From positions 1 to 23,824 of the forward strand of contig DATEQV010000488.1 of the NCBI GenBank assembly GCA_035272265.1: a stretch of 23,824 nt of DNA, in the 5' to 3' direction. The position numbers and the translations under genes are program-made. Position 1 is the first letter of the stretch. Each line of letters opens with the position of its first letter. Origin of the DNA: Acidisphaera sp035272265. GTDB taxonomy: Bacteria > Pseudomonadota > Alphaproteobacteria > Acetobacterales > Acetobacteraceae. The notes below the pieces were generated by a model that saw nothing but the letters and a program-made list of their open reading frames with translations, made no database searches and was not told the origin of the DNA. Shown here piece after piece: positions 13,653-21,521 of this stretch.

Positions 13653-16280
13653 TTGACCGCGTTACGTGCCGTCCTGCTCGCCCTTACCTGCATGCTTTTC
13701 CTGTTCGACGCCGGCGTCCTCGCACAGACGCCGCCGCCGCCGCCAGGCTACGGCGTGCCGGCGCGCGCGCGGCACATCCAGGCGTTCCGGCCGACACCGG
13801 TTGAACCCACCGCGAACGTGCCCGCCGGCGGCACGGTCAAGGACATCAAGATCGTCGGCAACCAGCGCGTCGAGGCCGGCACGATCCGGTCGTACATGAC
13901 GGTGGTGCCGGGCGATCCGTTCGATCCCGACCGCATCGACCGCAGCCTGAAGACGCTGTTCGCCACCGGCCTGTTTTCCGATGTCAGCCTGACGCGCGAA
14001 GGCGACACGCTCGTCGTCAAGGTGGTGGAGAACCCGACGATCAACCGCGTCGCGTTCGAGGGCAACCACAAGCTGACCGACGATAACCTCAAGGCAATCG
14101 TGCAGCTCCGGTCTCGCGGCGTGTTCACGCCCGAGATCGCGGAATCCGACCGCCAGCGCATCCTGGATGCGTACGCCAAGAAGGGGCGCTACGACGCGCG
14201 GGTCGAGCCGAAGATCATCAAGCTGCCCGACAACCGCGTCGACGTCGTCTTCGAGATCAACGAAGGCAACGCCACGCTGATCAGCCGCATCGCGTTCGTC
14301 GGCAACCACGAGTTCAGCGAAAGCCGGCTGCGCGAGGTCATCACCAGCCGGCAGACGATCTGGTGGCGGTTCCTGACCAGCGCCGACACATACGATCCGG
14401 CGCGCGTCAACTTCGACAAGGAGGAGCTGCGCCACTTCTATCTCCAGCACGGCTACGTCGACTTCGAGGTCGTCAACGTCTCGGCGGAACTGTCACCCGA
14501 CCGCAAGTCGTTCTTCGTGACGTTCACCATCGACGAGGGCGAGCGCTACCGCGTCGCCAAGATCACGATCAACAGCCAGCTCCGCAAGCTGGACGGCGAC
14601 TCGCTGCGGCCGGATCTGCAGATCGACGTCGGCGACTGGTATGACGGCGAGGCGGTCGAGCGCAGCGTGACGGCAATGTCCGACGACGTGCTCGGACGCG
14701 GCTATCCGTTCGTCGACATCAAGCCGCGCATCACGCGCGACAAGGCCAAACACACCGTCGATCTGGTGTTCGACGTCACCGAAGGCCCGCGCATCTACGT
14801 CGAGCGCATCGACATCACCGGCAACACCCGCACCGAAGACAAGGTGATCCGCCGTGAATTCCGCTTCGCCGAGGGCGACGCGTTCAACGCGGCCGCGGCG
14901 CGCAAGACCAAGCAGCGGCTGGACGACCTCGGCTACTTCAGCAATGTGCAGGTCGTTCCCTCGCCGGGATCGGCGCCCGACAAGGCGATCGTGACCGCGC
15001 AGGTGGTGGAGAAGGCGACCGGTGAACTGACGCTCGGCGGCGGCTTCTCGACCGACGTCGGCCCGCTGATCGATGCGGGCATCCGGGAGAAGAACTTCGT
15101 CGGCACCGGCATCGACGCGGCCGTCAACGGCGTGTTGGCGACGAAGCGCAGCTCGATCACGGCCTCGGTCACCGACCCGTATTTCCTCGACCGCAATCTC
15201 GTGGCCGGCGCCGACGTGTTTTACGTCAACCAGAACAACACCACCACCGCGCTGTACAGCGAGCAGCGTCTCGGCTTTGCGCTGCGGGCGGGCTACCAGT
15301 TCAGCGACCACCTGCGGCAGGCAATCAACTACTCGATCGTCGACCGCGACGTGTACAACGTCTCCCAGCCGTCGGCGGTGGAGGAGAACGGGCCGTACGG
15401 CGTGACGCTCGGGCCGGGGATCTGCCAGGCGGCGGGCGCGCCGATCGCGGCGTTGTTCGGTGGGATCCAGTATCCGACGTGTTTTTACGTGCCGCCCTAT
15501 GTCGCCGAGGTTGGCGGCGCGTCGTACTACATCCGCCAGCAGGCGGGATGGACGCTACTGTCGCAGTTCGGCCAGACGCTGACGCTGGATTACCGGGACA
15601 GCCCGACCGATCCGCATACCGGCTTCATCGTCCGCGCGGGCCTCGATGCGGCCGGCGCGGGCGGCGACGAGACGTTCGTGCGCGGCAAGCTCGACGGCAC
15701 GTACTTCGTGCCGCTCGACTACTTCACCGGCAATAGAGACTGGGGCATCTCGTTCTCCGGCGGCATCGGCAACTTGTGGCCGCTCGGTTCCCAGGAGCAG
15801 ATCATCGACCGCTTCTTCCTCGGCGGCGACAACCTGCGCGGCTTCGAGGCGGGCGGCGCGGGTCCGCACGACGCGACCACCGGCGACTCGCTGGGCGGCC
15901 GCTTCATCTGGACGGGCTCGGCGGAGCTGCACTATCCACTGCCGATCTCGCAGGATATCGGGATCTCCGGCCGCGCCTTCGTCGATGTGGGCGGCCTGAC
16001 CGAGGCCAACTTCGAGAGCGGCCATTGCCCAAACTCAGGATTGCCCTATGCTCAAGCCCCGGGCGCTGCTCCGAACAGTGCGATCTTCACACAGTTTCCG
16101 AGCAACGGTACAGTCTGCCCACCCATCTATGACCACAACGTGCCACGGCTCGGCGCCGGCGTCGGGATATCTTGGAACACGCCCTTTGGCCTGATCAACA
16201 TCGACGTGGCACCCTTCGTCATCAAACAAACGCACGACCAGACACAGCTTTTCCGGTTCGGCTTCGGTACGAGGTTCTAG
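13653..16280 (+). CDS. bamA: Outer membrane protein assembly factor BamA
   Basis: Essential Omp85 protein that folds beta-barrel proteins into the outer membrane. Signal peptide (MTALRAVLLALTCMLFLFDA, cleaved after VLA), then a short Pro-rich linker, five POTRA-like repeats (the first starts at VKDIKIVGNQRV, residue 62), then a barrel from about 470 ending in the C-terminal Phe signal (FRFGFGTRF). The loop-6 motif LRGF is at 728-731. TTG at 13653 is the start, since no ATG or GTG fits before the signal peptide; AAGGGGG is upstream. At 875 residues it is longer than E. coli BamA (810), with cysteine pairs 591/610 and 792/822 in probable surface loops. A weak -35-like TTGACT (13594) lies in the 176-bp gap before it. 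The stop overlaps skp by 1 base. Confidence 0.96.
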   Translation: MTALRAVLLALTCMLFLFDAGVLAQTPPPPPGYGVPARARHIQAFRPTPVEPTANVPAGGTVKDIKIVGNQRVEAGTIRSYMTVVPGDPFDPDRIDRSLKTLFATGLFSDVSLTREGDTLVVKVVENPTINRVAFEGNHKLTDDNLKAIVQLRSRGVFTPEIAESDRQRILDAYAKKGRYDARVEPKIIKLPDNRVDVVFEINEGNATLISRIAFVGNHEFSESRLREVITSRQTIWWRFLTSADTYDPARVNFDKEELRHFYLQHGYVDFEVVNVSAELSPDRKSFFVTFTIDEGERYRVAKITINSQLRKLDGDSLRPDLQIDVGDWYDGEAVERSVTAMSDDVLGRGYPFVDIKPRITRDKAKHTVDLVFDVTEGPRIYVERIDITGNTRTEDKVIRREFRFAEGDAFNAAAARKTKQRLDDLGYFSNVQVVPSPGSAPDKAIVTAQVVEKATGELTLGGGFSTDVGPLIDAGIREKNFVGTGIDAAVNGVLATKRSSITASVTDPYFLDRNLVAGADVFYVNQNNTTTALYSEQRLGFALRAGYQFSDHLRQAINYSIVDRDVYNVSQPSAVEENGPYGVTLGPGICQAAGAPIAALFGGIQYPTCFYVPPYVAEVGGASYYIRQQAGWTLLSQFGQTLTLDYRDSPTDPHTGFIVRAGLDAAGAGGDETFVRGKLDGTYFVPLDYFTGNRDWGISFSGGIGNLWPLGSQEQIIDRFFLGGDNLRGFEAGGAGPHDATTGDSLGGRFIWTGSAELHYPLPISQDIGISGRAFVDVGGLTEANFESGHCPNSGLPYAQAPGAAPNSAIFTQFPSNGTVCPPIYDHNVPRLGAGVGISWNTPFGLINIDVAPFVIKQTHDQTQLFRFGFGTRF

Positions 16281-17311
16281 TGGCTTTCTTGCGCTTCCTG
16301 CTTCCGGTCGCATGCGCGGCCGGTCTGTTGCTCTCCGCCATGCCCGGCGCCCAGGCGCAGGGCTGGTTCATGCCCGGCCAAGGTGCCGGCGGCGCCGCCC
16401 ACCCGGCGCCGCCGCACCCGGGCCGGCCGCTCCCCGCCGTGCGCGGCGCACAGCCGCCCGCACCGGCGCCGATGCCGATGCCGCAGACCGAGGGGCAGCA
16501 GTTGGCCCCGCCGGGGGCGGCCGAGCCGGCGCCTCCGCAGGTCCAGGTGCAGCTGCCGCCGCCGCCCGAGCTGTCGCCGATCCCGAAGGGAACGGAGCCG
16601 CCCACCCCGCGTATCGGCGTACTCGGCGTGCCCGAGGTGATGCGGGCGTCGACCGCCGCGCAGGAGATCGAGCGCGTGCTCGGCGAGCGCCGGCAGAAGC
16701 TCAACGAGGAGGCGCAGAAGGAGCAGGCCGCCTGGCGCGACCTGCAGCAGCAGCTGACCACGGCGCGGAACGGCCTGACGCCGGACCAGATCCGCGCCAA
16801 GGAGCGTGAGCTGCAGGAGCGCATCACCAACGCCCAGCGCAGCTTCCGCGACCGCGACCGCATCATCCAGGAGGCGGCGCAGTACTCGCTGGCGCAGATC
16901 GAGCGCACGCTGGTCGCCGTGATCCGGCAGGTGGCCGAGAGCCGGGGGATGAACCTCGTGCTGCACCGCCAGCAGGTCGCGCTGAACGTCAACGAGTTCG
17001 ACCTGACCGAGCAGGTGACGCAGCAGCTCAACAAGGTGCTGCCGTCGGTGGTCATCCCGCCGGACGGCGTGTCGCCGGCGCAGATGGCGCAGAACCAGGG
17101 CAAGCCTGGCCAGACCGCGACTGCAGGCGCGTCACCGGGCGCTGCACCGGGCGGCGCGGCGCCGGCGGGCGGCGCGACCCCGGCTTCGGCAACGGCGCCG
17201 GCGCCGCCGCCGGCCTCGGGCAGCGCGCCGACCTCGGCCGGCGGTGCCTCCGCGGGCGGCGCGCCGGGCACGACCACCACTCCGCCGGCGCACCCGGCGC
17301 AGCCTCAGTAG
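16280..17311 (+). CDS. skp: OmpH/Skp-family periplasmic chaperone with long low-complexity extensions
   Basis: Skp-type chaperones hold unfolded outer-membrane proteins in the periplasm before BamA folds them. A signal peptide (about 1-27, ending AQAQG) is followed by a Pro/Ala-rich region to about 110. The OmpH domain (111-260) has the beta start RIGVLGVPEVM, a long heptad-rich helical pair (EIERVLGERRQKLNEEAQKE through RDRDRIIQEAA) and the closing MNLVLHRQQVALNVNEFDLT. Residues 261-343 are a Gly/Ala/Pro/Thr tail. At 343 residues it is about twice E. coli Skp (161). GTG at 16280 overlaps the bamA TAG by one base and has ACGAGG about 5 bases upstream. The position right after bamA supports the role. 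Confidence 0.9.
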   Translation: MAFLRFLLPVACAAGLLLSAMPGAQAQGWFMPGQGAGGAAHPAPPHPGRPLPAVRGAQPPAPAPMPMPQTEGQQLAPPGAAEPAPPQVQVQLPPPPELSPIPKGTEPPTPRIGVLGVPEVMRASTAAQEIERVLGERRQKLNEEAQKEQAAWRDLQQQLTTARNGLTPDQIRAKERELQERITNAQRSFRDRDRIIQEAAQYSLAQIERTLVAVIRQVAESRGMNLVLHRQQVALNVNEFDLTEQVTQQLNKVLPSVVIPPDGVSPAQMAQNQGKPGQTATAGASPGAAPGGAAPAGGATPASATAPAPPPASGSAPTSAGGASAGGAPGTTTTPPAHPAQPQ

Positions 17312-17316
17312 GCCGT

Positions 17317-18393
17317 ATGGCGGCGGGCGATCCCCGGTTCTTCGCGAGAACCGGGCCGCACCCGCTCGCCGTCGTGGCCGAGGCCGCGCGCGGCGCGCTG
17401 CCGGACGGCGCGCCCGCCGTCACGCTCGCCGGCATCGGGCCGTTGCAGACGGCCGGCGCCGACGAGGTCAGCTTCCTCGACAACCGCAAATACGCCGCCG
17501 CCCTGCGGGCCACGAAGGCGGGTGCGGTGATCGTGCATCCCGACCTCGCCGCCCAGGTGCCGGCGGGAATCGCGGCGATCGTGTCCGCGACACCCTATGA
17601 AAGCTGGGCGCATGTCGCCGCGCTGTTCCATCCGCCCCCGCCGGCCCGCCCCGGCGTGCACCCCTCCGCGGTCGTCGAGCCGGGCGCGCTGGTCGATCCC
17701 TCGGCCGAGGTCGGGGCGTTCGCCGTCATCGGCGCCGCCGCGACGATCGGGCCGCGCTGCCGCATCGGCCCCCATGCGGTGATCGGGCCCGGCGTGGTCA
17801 TGGGTGGGGATTGCCGGATCGGTTCGCATGCCAGTGTCACGCACGCGATTCTCGGCGCCCGCGTGTTCGTCTATCCCGGCGCGCGGATCGGCCAGGAAGG
17901 CTTCGGGTTCGCGCAGACCAAGCAGGGCTTCCTGTCGGTTCCGCAGGTCGGCCGCGTGGTGCTGGAGGACGACGTGGAGGTCGGCGCGAACAGCTGCGTC
18001 GATCGCGGCAGCCTGCATGATACCGTGATCGGCATGGGCTCACGCCTCGACAATCTGGTGCAGGTTGGGCACAACGTCCGCATAGGTCGGTTCTGCGCCA
18101 TCGCCGGGCAGGCCGGTATTTCCGGTTCGACCGTTCTGGAAGATTTCGTCATGGTCGCCGGCCAGGCGGGCTTGATCGGTCACCTCAAGATCGGGAAGGG
18201 CGCGATGCTCGGCGCGCAAACCGGGATCATGAACGACGTGCCGGCCGGCGCGCAGGTGCTGGGCAGCCCGGCCCAGCCGGTACGCGACTTCCTGCGCCAG
18301 GTCGCCGTGCTCAAGCGCCTGGCGCGCCGCGTCCCGCGCGAGGGCGCCGCCGGCGAGGAGCCGCAAGCCGGCCGTACCGCGGAGACGCCGTGA
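17317..18393 (+). CDS. lpxD: UDP-3-O-(3-hydroxyacyl)glucosamine N-acyltransferase
   Basis: Cytosolic trimer adding the N-linked 3-hydroxyacyl chain in the third step of lipid A synthesis, using acyl-ACP. The 358 residues show the N-terminal uridine-binding domain (DEVSFLDNRKYA, 49-60) and a left-handed beta helix of hexapeptide repeats (from VHPSAVV, 114, through IGPHAVIGPGVVMG). The catalytic His is His252 in VQVGHNVRIG, matching E. coli His239, and GFGFAQ (195-200) is the usual FGFA-type segment. ATG at 17317 follows skp by 5 bases. A C-terminal helix ends in a polar tail. The TGA overlaps the fabZ start. Confidence 0.97.
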   Translation: MAAGDPRFFARTGPHPLAVVAEAARGALPDGAPAVTLAGIGPLQTAGADEVSFLDNRKYAAALRATKAGAVIVHPDLAAQVPAGIAAIVSATPYESWAHVAALFHPPPPARPGVHPSAVVEPGALVDPSAEVGAFAVIGAAATIGPRCRIGPHAVIGPGVVMGGDCRIGSHASVTHAILGARVFVYPGARIGQEGFGFAQTKQGFLSVPQVGRVVLEDDVEVGANSCVDRGSLHDTVIGMGSRLDNLVQVGHNVRIGRFCAIAGQAGISGSTVLEDFVMVAGQAGLIGHLKIGKGAMLGAQTGIMNDVPAGAQVLGSPAQPVRDFLRQVAVLKRLARRVPREGAAGEEPQAGRTAETP

Positions 18394-18872
18394 TGGACAG
18401 CGTGCCGGAGACCCCGGACGGCGGCCGCGTGCTGGACGTGATCGATATCGCGCGGATCATGCACCTGATCCCGCACCGCTACCCGTTCCTGCTGATCGAC
18501 CGCGTGGTCGATGTCGTGCTCGGCGAGCGGGCGACGGGGATCAAGAACGTCACCATCAACGAGAACTTCTTCCAGGGCCATTTCCCGCACCACCCGGTGA
18601 TGCCGGGCGTGCTGATCATCGAGAGCATGGCGCAGACCGCCGCGGTGTTCGTGGTCGAGACGCTCGGCCCCGCGTCGCACGGCAAGGTCGTGTATTTCAT
18701 GTCGATCGAGGCTGCGAAGTTTCGCCGTCCGGTCGTCCCAGGCGACCAGCTTCGGATCGAGGTGACCAAGGAGCATGCCCGGCGCAACGTGTGGAAAGTG
18801 CACGCCGTCGCGCGCGTGGACGGCACCGCTGTCGCGGAGGCGACCTATACCGCGATGATCCTCGACAAATAG
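18393..18872 (+). CDS. fabZ: 3-hydroxyacyl-ACP dehydratase FabZ
   Basis: Hot-dog fold enzyme removing water from 3-hydroxyacyl-ACP in fatty acid elongation. It competes with LpxA and LpxD for the same acyl-ACP pool, which is thought to be why the genes cluster. The catalytic residues are His63 in QGHFPHHPVMPGV and Glu77 in IIESMAQ (E. coli-type His54 and Glu68). Length 159. ATG at 18393 overlaps the lpxD TGA by one base with GGAG 8 bases upstream; a GTG one codon earlier is possible. RYPFLLIDRV near residue 29 is the usual N-terminal block. Confidence 0.97.
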   Translation: MDSVPETPDGGRVLDVIDIARIMHLIPHRYPFLLIDRVVDVVLGERATGIKNVTINENFFQGHFPHHPVMPGVLIIESMAQTAAVFVVETLGPASHGKVVYFMSIEAAKFRRPVVPGDQLRIEVTKEHARRNVWKVHAVARVDGTAVAEATYTAMILDK

Positions 18873-18989
18873 CCGTGCCGGCGACGCTGGTCTCGGTGGC
18901 GTTCCCAGACGGTCTTCGCGCTTGCAAAAAACAGTTCGGAAACAGCCAGTTACGTCGTGTTTCGTAATACGCGGCAACAATCATTGAAT

Positions 18990-19017
18990 TTGTGACAGGT
19001 CGTGCGAGGCCTAGCTT
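18990..19017 (+). promoter_or_regulatory. Likely promoter of lpxA
   Basis: The 188-bp gap between fabZ and lpxA is clearly AT-richer than its surroundings between about 18920 and 18995. TTGTGA (18990-18995) and TAGCTT (19012-19017) are 16 bases apart, again with C before the -10 (CTAGCTT), very like the pair before pyrH. The leader would be about 35 bases with AGGAG before the ATG. No terminator with a T run is visible after fabZ, so read-through is also possible. Confidence 0.42.
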
Positions 19018-19060
19018 GCCTGCGCGGCCGCCGACCTTACGAGGCTGAAGGCAGGAGTTC

Positions 19061-19903
19061 ATGGACGGTTTCACCGATACGATCCCGGCTTCCGGCATTC
19101 ACCCGTCGGCGGTGATCCACCCGCGCGCCGAGATCGGGCGCGACGTGCGGATCGGCCCGTTCTGCACGATCGGTCCCGACGTGGTGCTGGAAGACGGCGT
19201 GACCCTGATCAGCCACGTCGTCGTCGACGGCATCACGCGCATCGGCGAGGGCACGACGGTCTATCCGTTCGTCTCCATCGGCCTGCCGCCGCAGGACGTG
19301 AAGTACCGCAACGAGCCGACGCGCTGCGAGATCGGCGCGCGCACCCAGATCCGAGAGCACTGCTCGATCCATCGCGGCACGCCGGGGGGCCGCGGTGTGA
19401 CCAATGTCGGCGACGGTTGCATGCTGATGGCGGTGGTGCACGTCGCCCACGACTGCCGGATCGGCAACGGCGTGGTGATCGCCAACAACGTCGTCATGGG
19501 CGGGCATTGCCGGATCGACGACTATGCGGTGATCGGCGGCAGTGCCGCGCTGCACCAGGGCGTGCATATCGGCCGCGGCGCGATGATCGGCGGCCTGCTC
19601 GGCATCGGCGGCGACGTGCTGCCGTTCGCCATGGTGACCGGCGAGCGTGAAGGCTGGGTCGCGGGGCTGAACATCATCGGCATGAAGCGGCGCGGCTTCG
19701 ACCGCGCGGCGATGCACAGGCTGCGCGCCGTGTTCCAGCGTCTGTTCGGCGCCGGCGCCGGGGTGCGGTCCGAGCGGATCGACTCGGTGCGCGAGGAATA
19801 CGGCGACGAGCCGCTGGTGGCCGAGGCGCTGGAGTTCATCGCCAACCAGGGCAAGCGCGGGCTGCAACGGGCCAAGTTCGGCCCGGAAGCGGACGAAGAC
19901 TGA
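19061..19903 (+). CDS. lpxA: UDP-N-acetylglucosamine acyltransferase
   Basis: First enzyme of lipid A synthesis, moving a 3-hydroxyacyl chain from ACP to the 3-OH of UDP-GlcNAc in the cytosol. The 280 residues begin with IHPSAVIHPRAEIG and form a hexapeptide-repeat beta helix. The catalytic His130 and its partner His127 sit in VVHVAHDCRIGNG (E. coli His125 and His122). The C-terminal helical domain holds NIIGMKRRGF and the usual four-helix end. ATG at 19061 has AGGAG 5 bases upstream. It likely starts a new transcript. Downstream, a small minus-strand gene separates it from lpxI. Confidence 0.97.
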   Translation: MDGFTDTIPASGIHPSAVIHPRAEIGRDVRIGPFCTIGPDVVLEDGVTLISHVVVDGITRIGEGTTVYPFVSIGLPPQDVKYRNEPTRCEIGARTQIREHCSIHRGTPGGRGVTNVGDGCMLMAVVHVAHDCRIGNGVVIANNVVMGGHCRIDDYAVIGGSAALHQGVHIGRGAMIGGLLGIGGDVLPFAMVTGEREGWVAGLNIIGMKRRGFDRAAMHRLRAVFQRLFGAGAGVRSERIDSVREEYGDEPLVAEALEFIANQGKRGLQRAKFGPEADED

Positions 19904-19959
19904 CCGTCCCGGCGGCGCTGGCCGCCGTCCCGCTCCGAGGCTGACCGGGCGTCGCTCCG

Positions 19960-20136
19960 CTACATCACGGCCGGCAGCGATGCGCGTTCCTCCGCGCAGG
20001 TTTCGATGGCGAGGAAGAGCGCGTCCAGGGTGCGGTCGAGTTGCAGTAGCGCGGCCTCGGCGGCAAGCATGCGCAGGCAGTGAACAATGCCGCTGGCGCT
20101 CGGCGTGAAGTCGGCGGCGCAGTCGTCCTCGAACAC
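19960..20136 (-). CDS. 58-residue hypothetical protein between lpxA and lpxI
   Basis: I do not recognise it. GTG at 20136 has a near-perfect Shine-Dalgarno (GGGAGGAG) with 3 bases between its end and the start codon. The protein begins MFEDDCAADFTPS and continues as a likely amphipathic, mostly helical segment (GIVHCLRMLAAEAALLQLDR and on to LFLAIETC), ending in SLPAVM. It has three Cys, an acidic N-terminus, no signal peptide and no convincing membrane span. It is opposite in direction to both neighbours, converging with lpxA and diverging from lpxI. A longer in-frame version from 20217 is less likely because the strong site favours the GTG. No promoter is convincing. Confidence 0.6.
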   Translation of the reverse strand: MFEDDCAADFTPSASGIVHCLRMLAAEAALLQLDRTLDALFLAIETCAEERASLPAVM

Positions 20137-20139
20137 AGG

Positions 20140-20147
20140 CTCCTCCC
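20140..20147 (-). promoter_or_regulatory. Strong ribosome binding site deciding the GTG start at 20136
   Basis: GGGAGGAG on the minus strand, with GGAGG ending 5 bases before the GTG. It selects this GTG over the upstream in-frame ATG at 20217 and is the main support for the small gene. Confidence 0.65.
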
Positions 20148-20182
20148 TTTTGCGTGACCCCGCTTTCACAGTTGACAGATCC

Positions 20183-21103
20183 GTGATCAGCGACCGTGAC
20201 GATTCCGTCAACGGCACGTTCCAGATCCATCAAATCGGCAGGGAACCGGGTGCGGGCGGGCCGCTGGCGATCGTCGCGGGCGGCGGGCGGCTGCCTGGCG
20301 ACGTCGCTGCCGCCGCCGTCGAACGTGGCCGCCCGGTGTTCGTGCTGGCGCTGCGCGGCTTCGCCGAGCCCGCCGTCGTCGAGCGCTTCCCGCACGAATA
20401 CTTCCGCATCGGGGCCGTCGGGAAGATGCTTCGCGCCATGCGCTCGCGCGGGGTCGCGGACCTCGTGATGGTCGGCGCGGTGCGCCGTCCCGGCTTGCGC
20501 GAATTGCGGCCGGACTTCGCGTGCATGCGTGCCATCGTGCATATGGGGCGGGCGTTTTTCGCCGGCGATGACGCGCTGCTGTCGGCGGTGGTTCGCGCGA
20601 TCGGCGACCATGGGTTCCGCGTGCTCGCGGTACAGGATGTACTGGCCGATGCGCTTGCCCCGGCCGGCGTGCTGACCCGTGCGGTGCCGGACGCGGGCGA
20701 CTGGGACGACATCGCCCGCGGCCAGGCGGTGGCGGCGGCACTCGGCGCGGCGGATGTCGGCCAGGGCTGCGTGGTGCAGCAGGGGCTGGTGCTGGCGGTC
20801 GAGGCGATCGAGGGCACCGACGCCATGCTCGCGCGCGCCGGTGCGCTGGCGCGTCCGGGGCGCGGCGGCGTGCTGGTCAAGCTGGTCAAGCCGGGGCAGG
20901 AGCGCCGCGTGGACCTGCCGGCGGTCGGCCCGCGCACCGTCGCCAACGCCGCCGCCGCGGGCCTGCGCGGCATCGCGTTCAGCGCCGGCGCCGCGCTGAT
21001 CGCCGACCCGGTGCGGACGGTCGCCGACGCGGACGCCGCCGGATTGTTCCTGGTCGGCCTCGACGCACCTATGGTGACGGAAAACCCGGAGGAGACCGCA
21101 TGA
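20183..21103 (+). CDS. lpxI: UDP-2,3-diacylglucosamine pyrophosphatase LpxI
   Basis: Cytosolic enzyme cleaving UDP-2,3-diacylglucosamine to lipid X and UMP in lipid A synthesis; the LpxI form is typical of alphaproteobacteria and replaces LpxH. The N-terminal domain starts with LAIVAGGGRLPGDVA, then FRIGAVGKMLRAMRSRGV and DLVMVGAVRRP. The C-terminal domain has QGLVLAVEAIEGTDAMLAR and VLVKLVKPGQERRVDLPAVG, the conserved catalytic part. GTG at 20183 gives 306 residues; the upstream ATG at 20087 overlaps the small minus-strand gene. The Shine-Dalgarno for the GTG is poor and there is no other start before the conserved domain. It ends in ATGA overlapping gloA. Confidence 0.93.
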   Translation: MISDRDDSVNGTFQIHQIGREPGAGGPLAIVAGGGRLPGDVAAAAVERGRPVFVLALRGFAEPAVVERFPHEYFRIGAVGKMLRAMRSRGVADLVMVGAVRRPGLRELRPDFACMRAIVHMGRAFFAGDDALLSAVVRAIGDHGFRVLAVQDVLADALAPAGVLTRAVPDAGDWDDIARGQAVAAALGAADVGQGCVVQQGLVLAVEAIEGTDAMLARAGALARPGRGGVLVKLVKPGQERRVDLPAVGPRTVANAAAAGLRGIAFSAGAALIADPVRTVADADAAGLFLVGLDAPMVTENPEETA

Positions 21104-21486
21104 GCCGCTTCCTGCACACCATGCTGCGCGTGGGCGACCTGGACCGCAGCGTCGATTTCTACACCCGCGTGCTGGGCATGAAGGAGCTGCGCCGGCGCGA
21201 CGTGCCGGAGGGCGAATACACGCTCGCCTTCGTCGGCTACGGCGACGAGGACACCGACGCGGTGATCGAGCTGACCTACAACTACGGCAAGTCGAGCTAC
21301 GACCTGGGCAACGCGTTCGGCCATCTGGCGATCGGCATGCCGGACGTGGCCAAGGCGTGCGAGGACGTCCGCCGCGCCGGCGGCAAGGTCGCGCGGGAGG
21401 CGGGGCCGGTGAAGTTCGGCACCACCATCATCGCCTTCATCGAGGATCCGGACGGCTACAAGATCGAGCTGGTCCAGCGGAGCTGA
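21100..21486 (+). CDS. gloA: Lactoylglutathione lyase (glyoxalase I)
   Basis: Converts the hemithioacetal of methylglyoxal and glutathione to S-lactoylglutathione, a detoxification step in the cytosol. The 128 residues align along their length with E. coli GloA: LHTMLRVGDLDRSVDFYTRV at the start, AFVGYGDEDTDAVIELTYN, and FIEDPDGYKIELV at the end. All four metal ligands are present: His6, Glu57, His75 and Glu123, the pattern of the nickel-type enzyme. The ATG overlaps the lpxI stop (ATGA) and has GGAGGAG just upstream, so it is coupled to lpxI yet can load ribosomes well by itself. Confidence 0.97.
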   Translation: MSRFLHTMLRVGDLDRSVDFYTRVLGMKELRRRDVPEGEYTLAFVGYGDEDTDAVIELTYNYGKSSYDLGNAFGHLAIGMPDVAKACEDVRRAGGKVAREAGPVKFGTTIIAFIEDPDGYKIELVQRS

Positions 21487-21521
21487 GCCCGCGGCCCTGG
21501 CTGCGCACCTGCGTCGCCGGC

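Noticed and set aside
17100..17311. GC-rich repetitive stretch at the end of skp considered as a tandem repeat array
   Set aside because: The Gly/Ala/Pro codons vary without a fixed repeat unit; it is a low-complexity protein tail.
19037..20611. 524-codon minus-strand open frame opposite lpxA and lpxI
   Set aside because: Composition is that of a shadow. Only the short frame at 19960-20136, in another register and with its own ribosome site, was kept.
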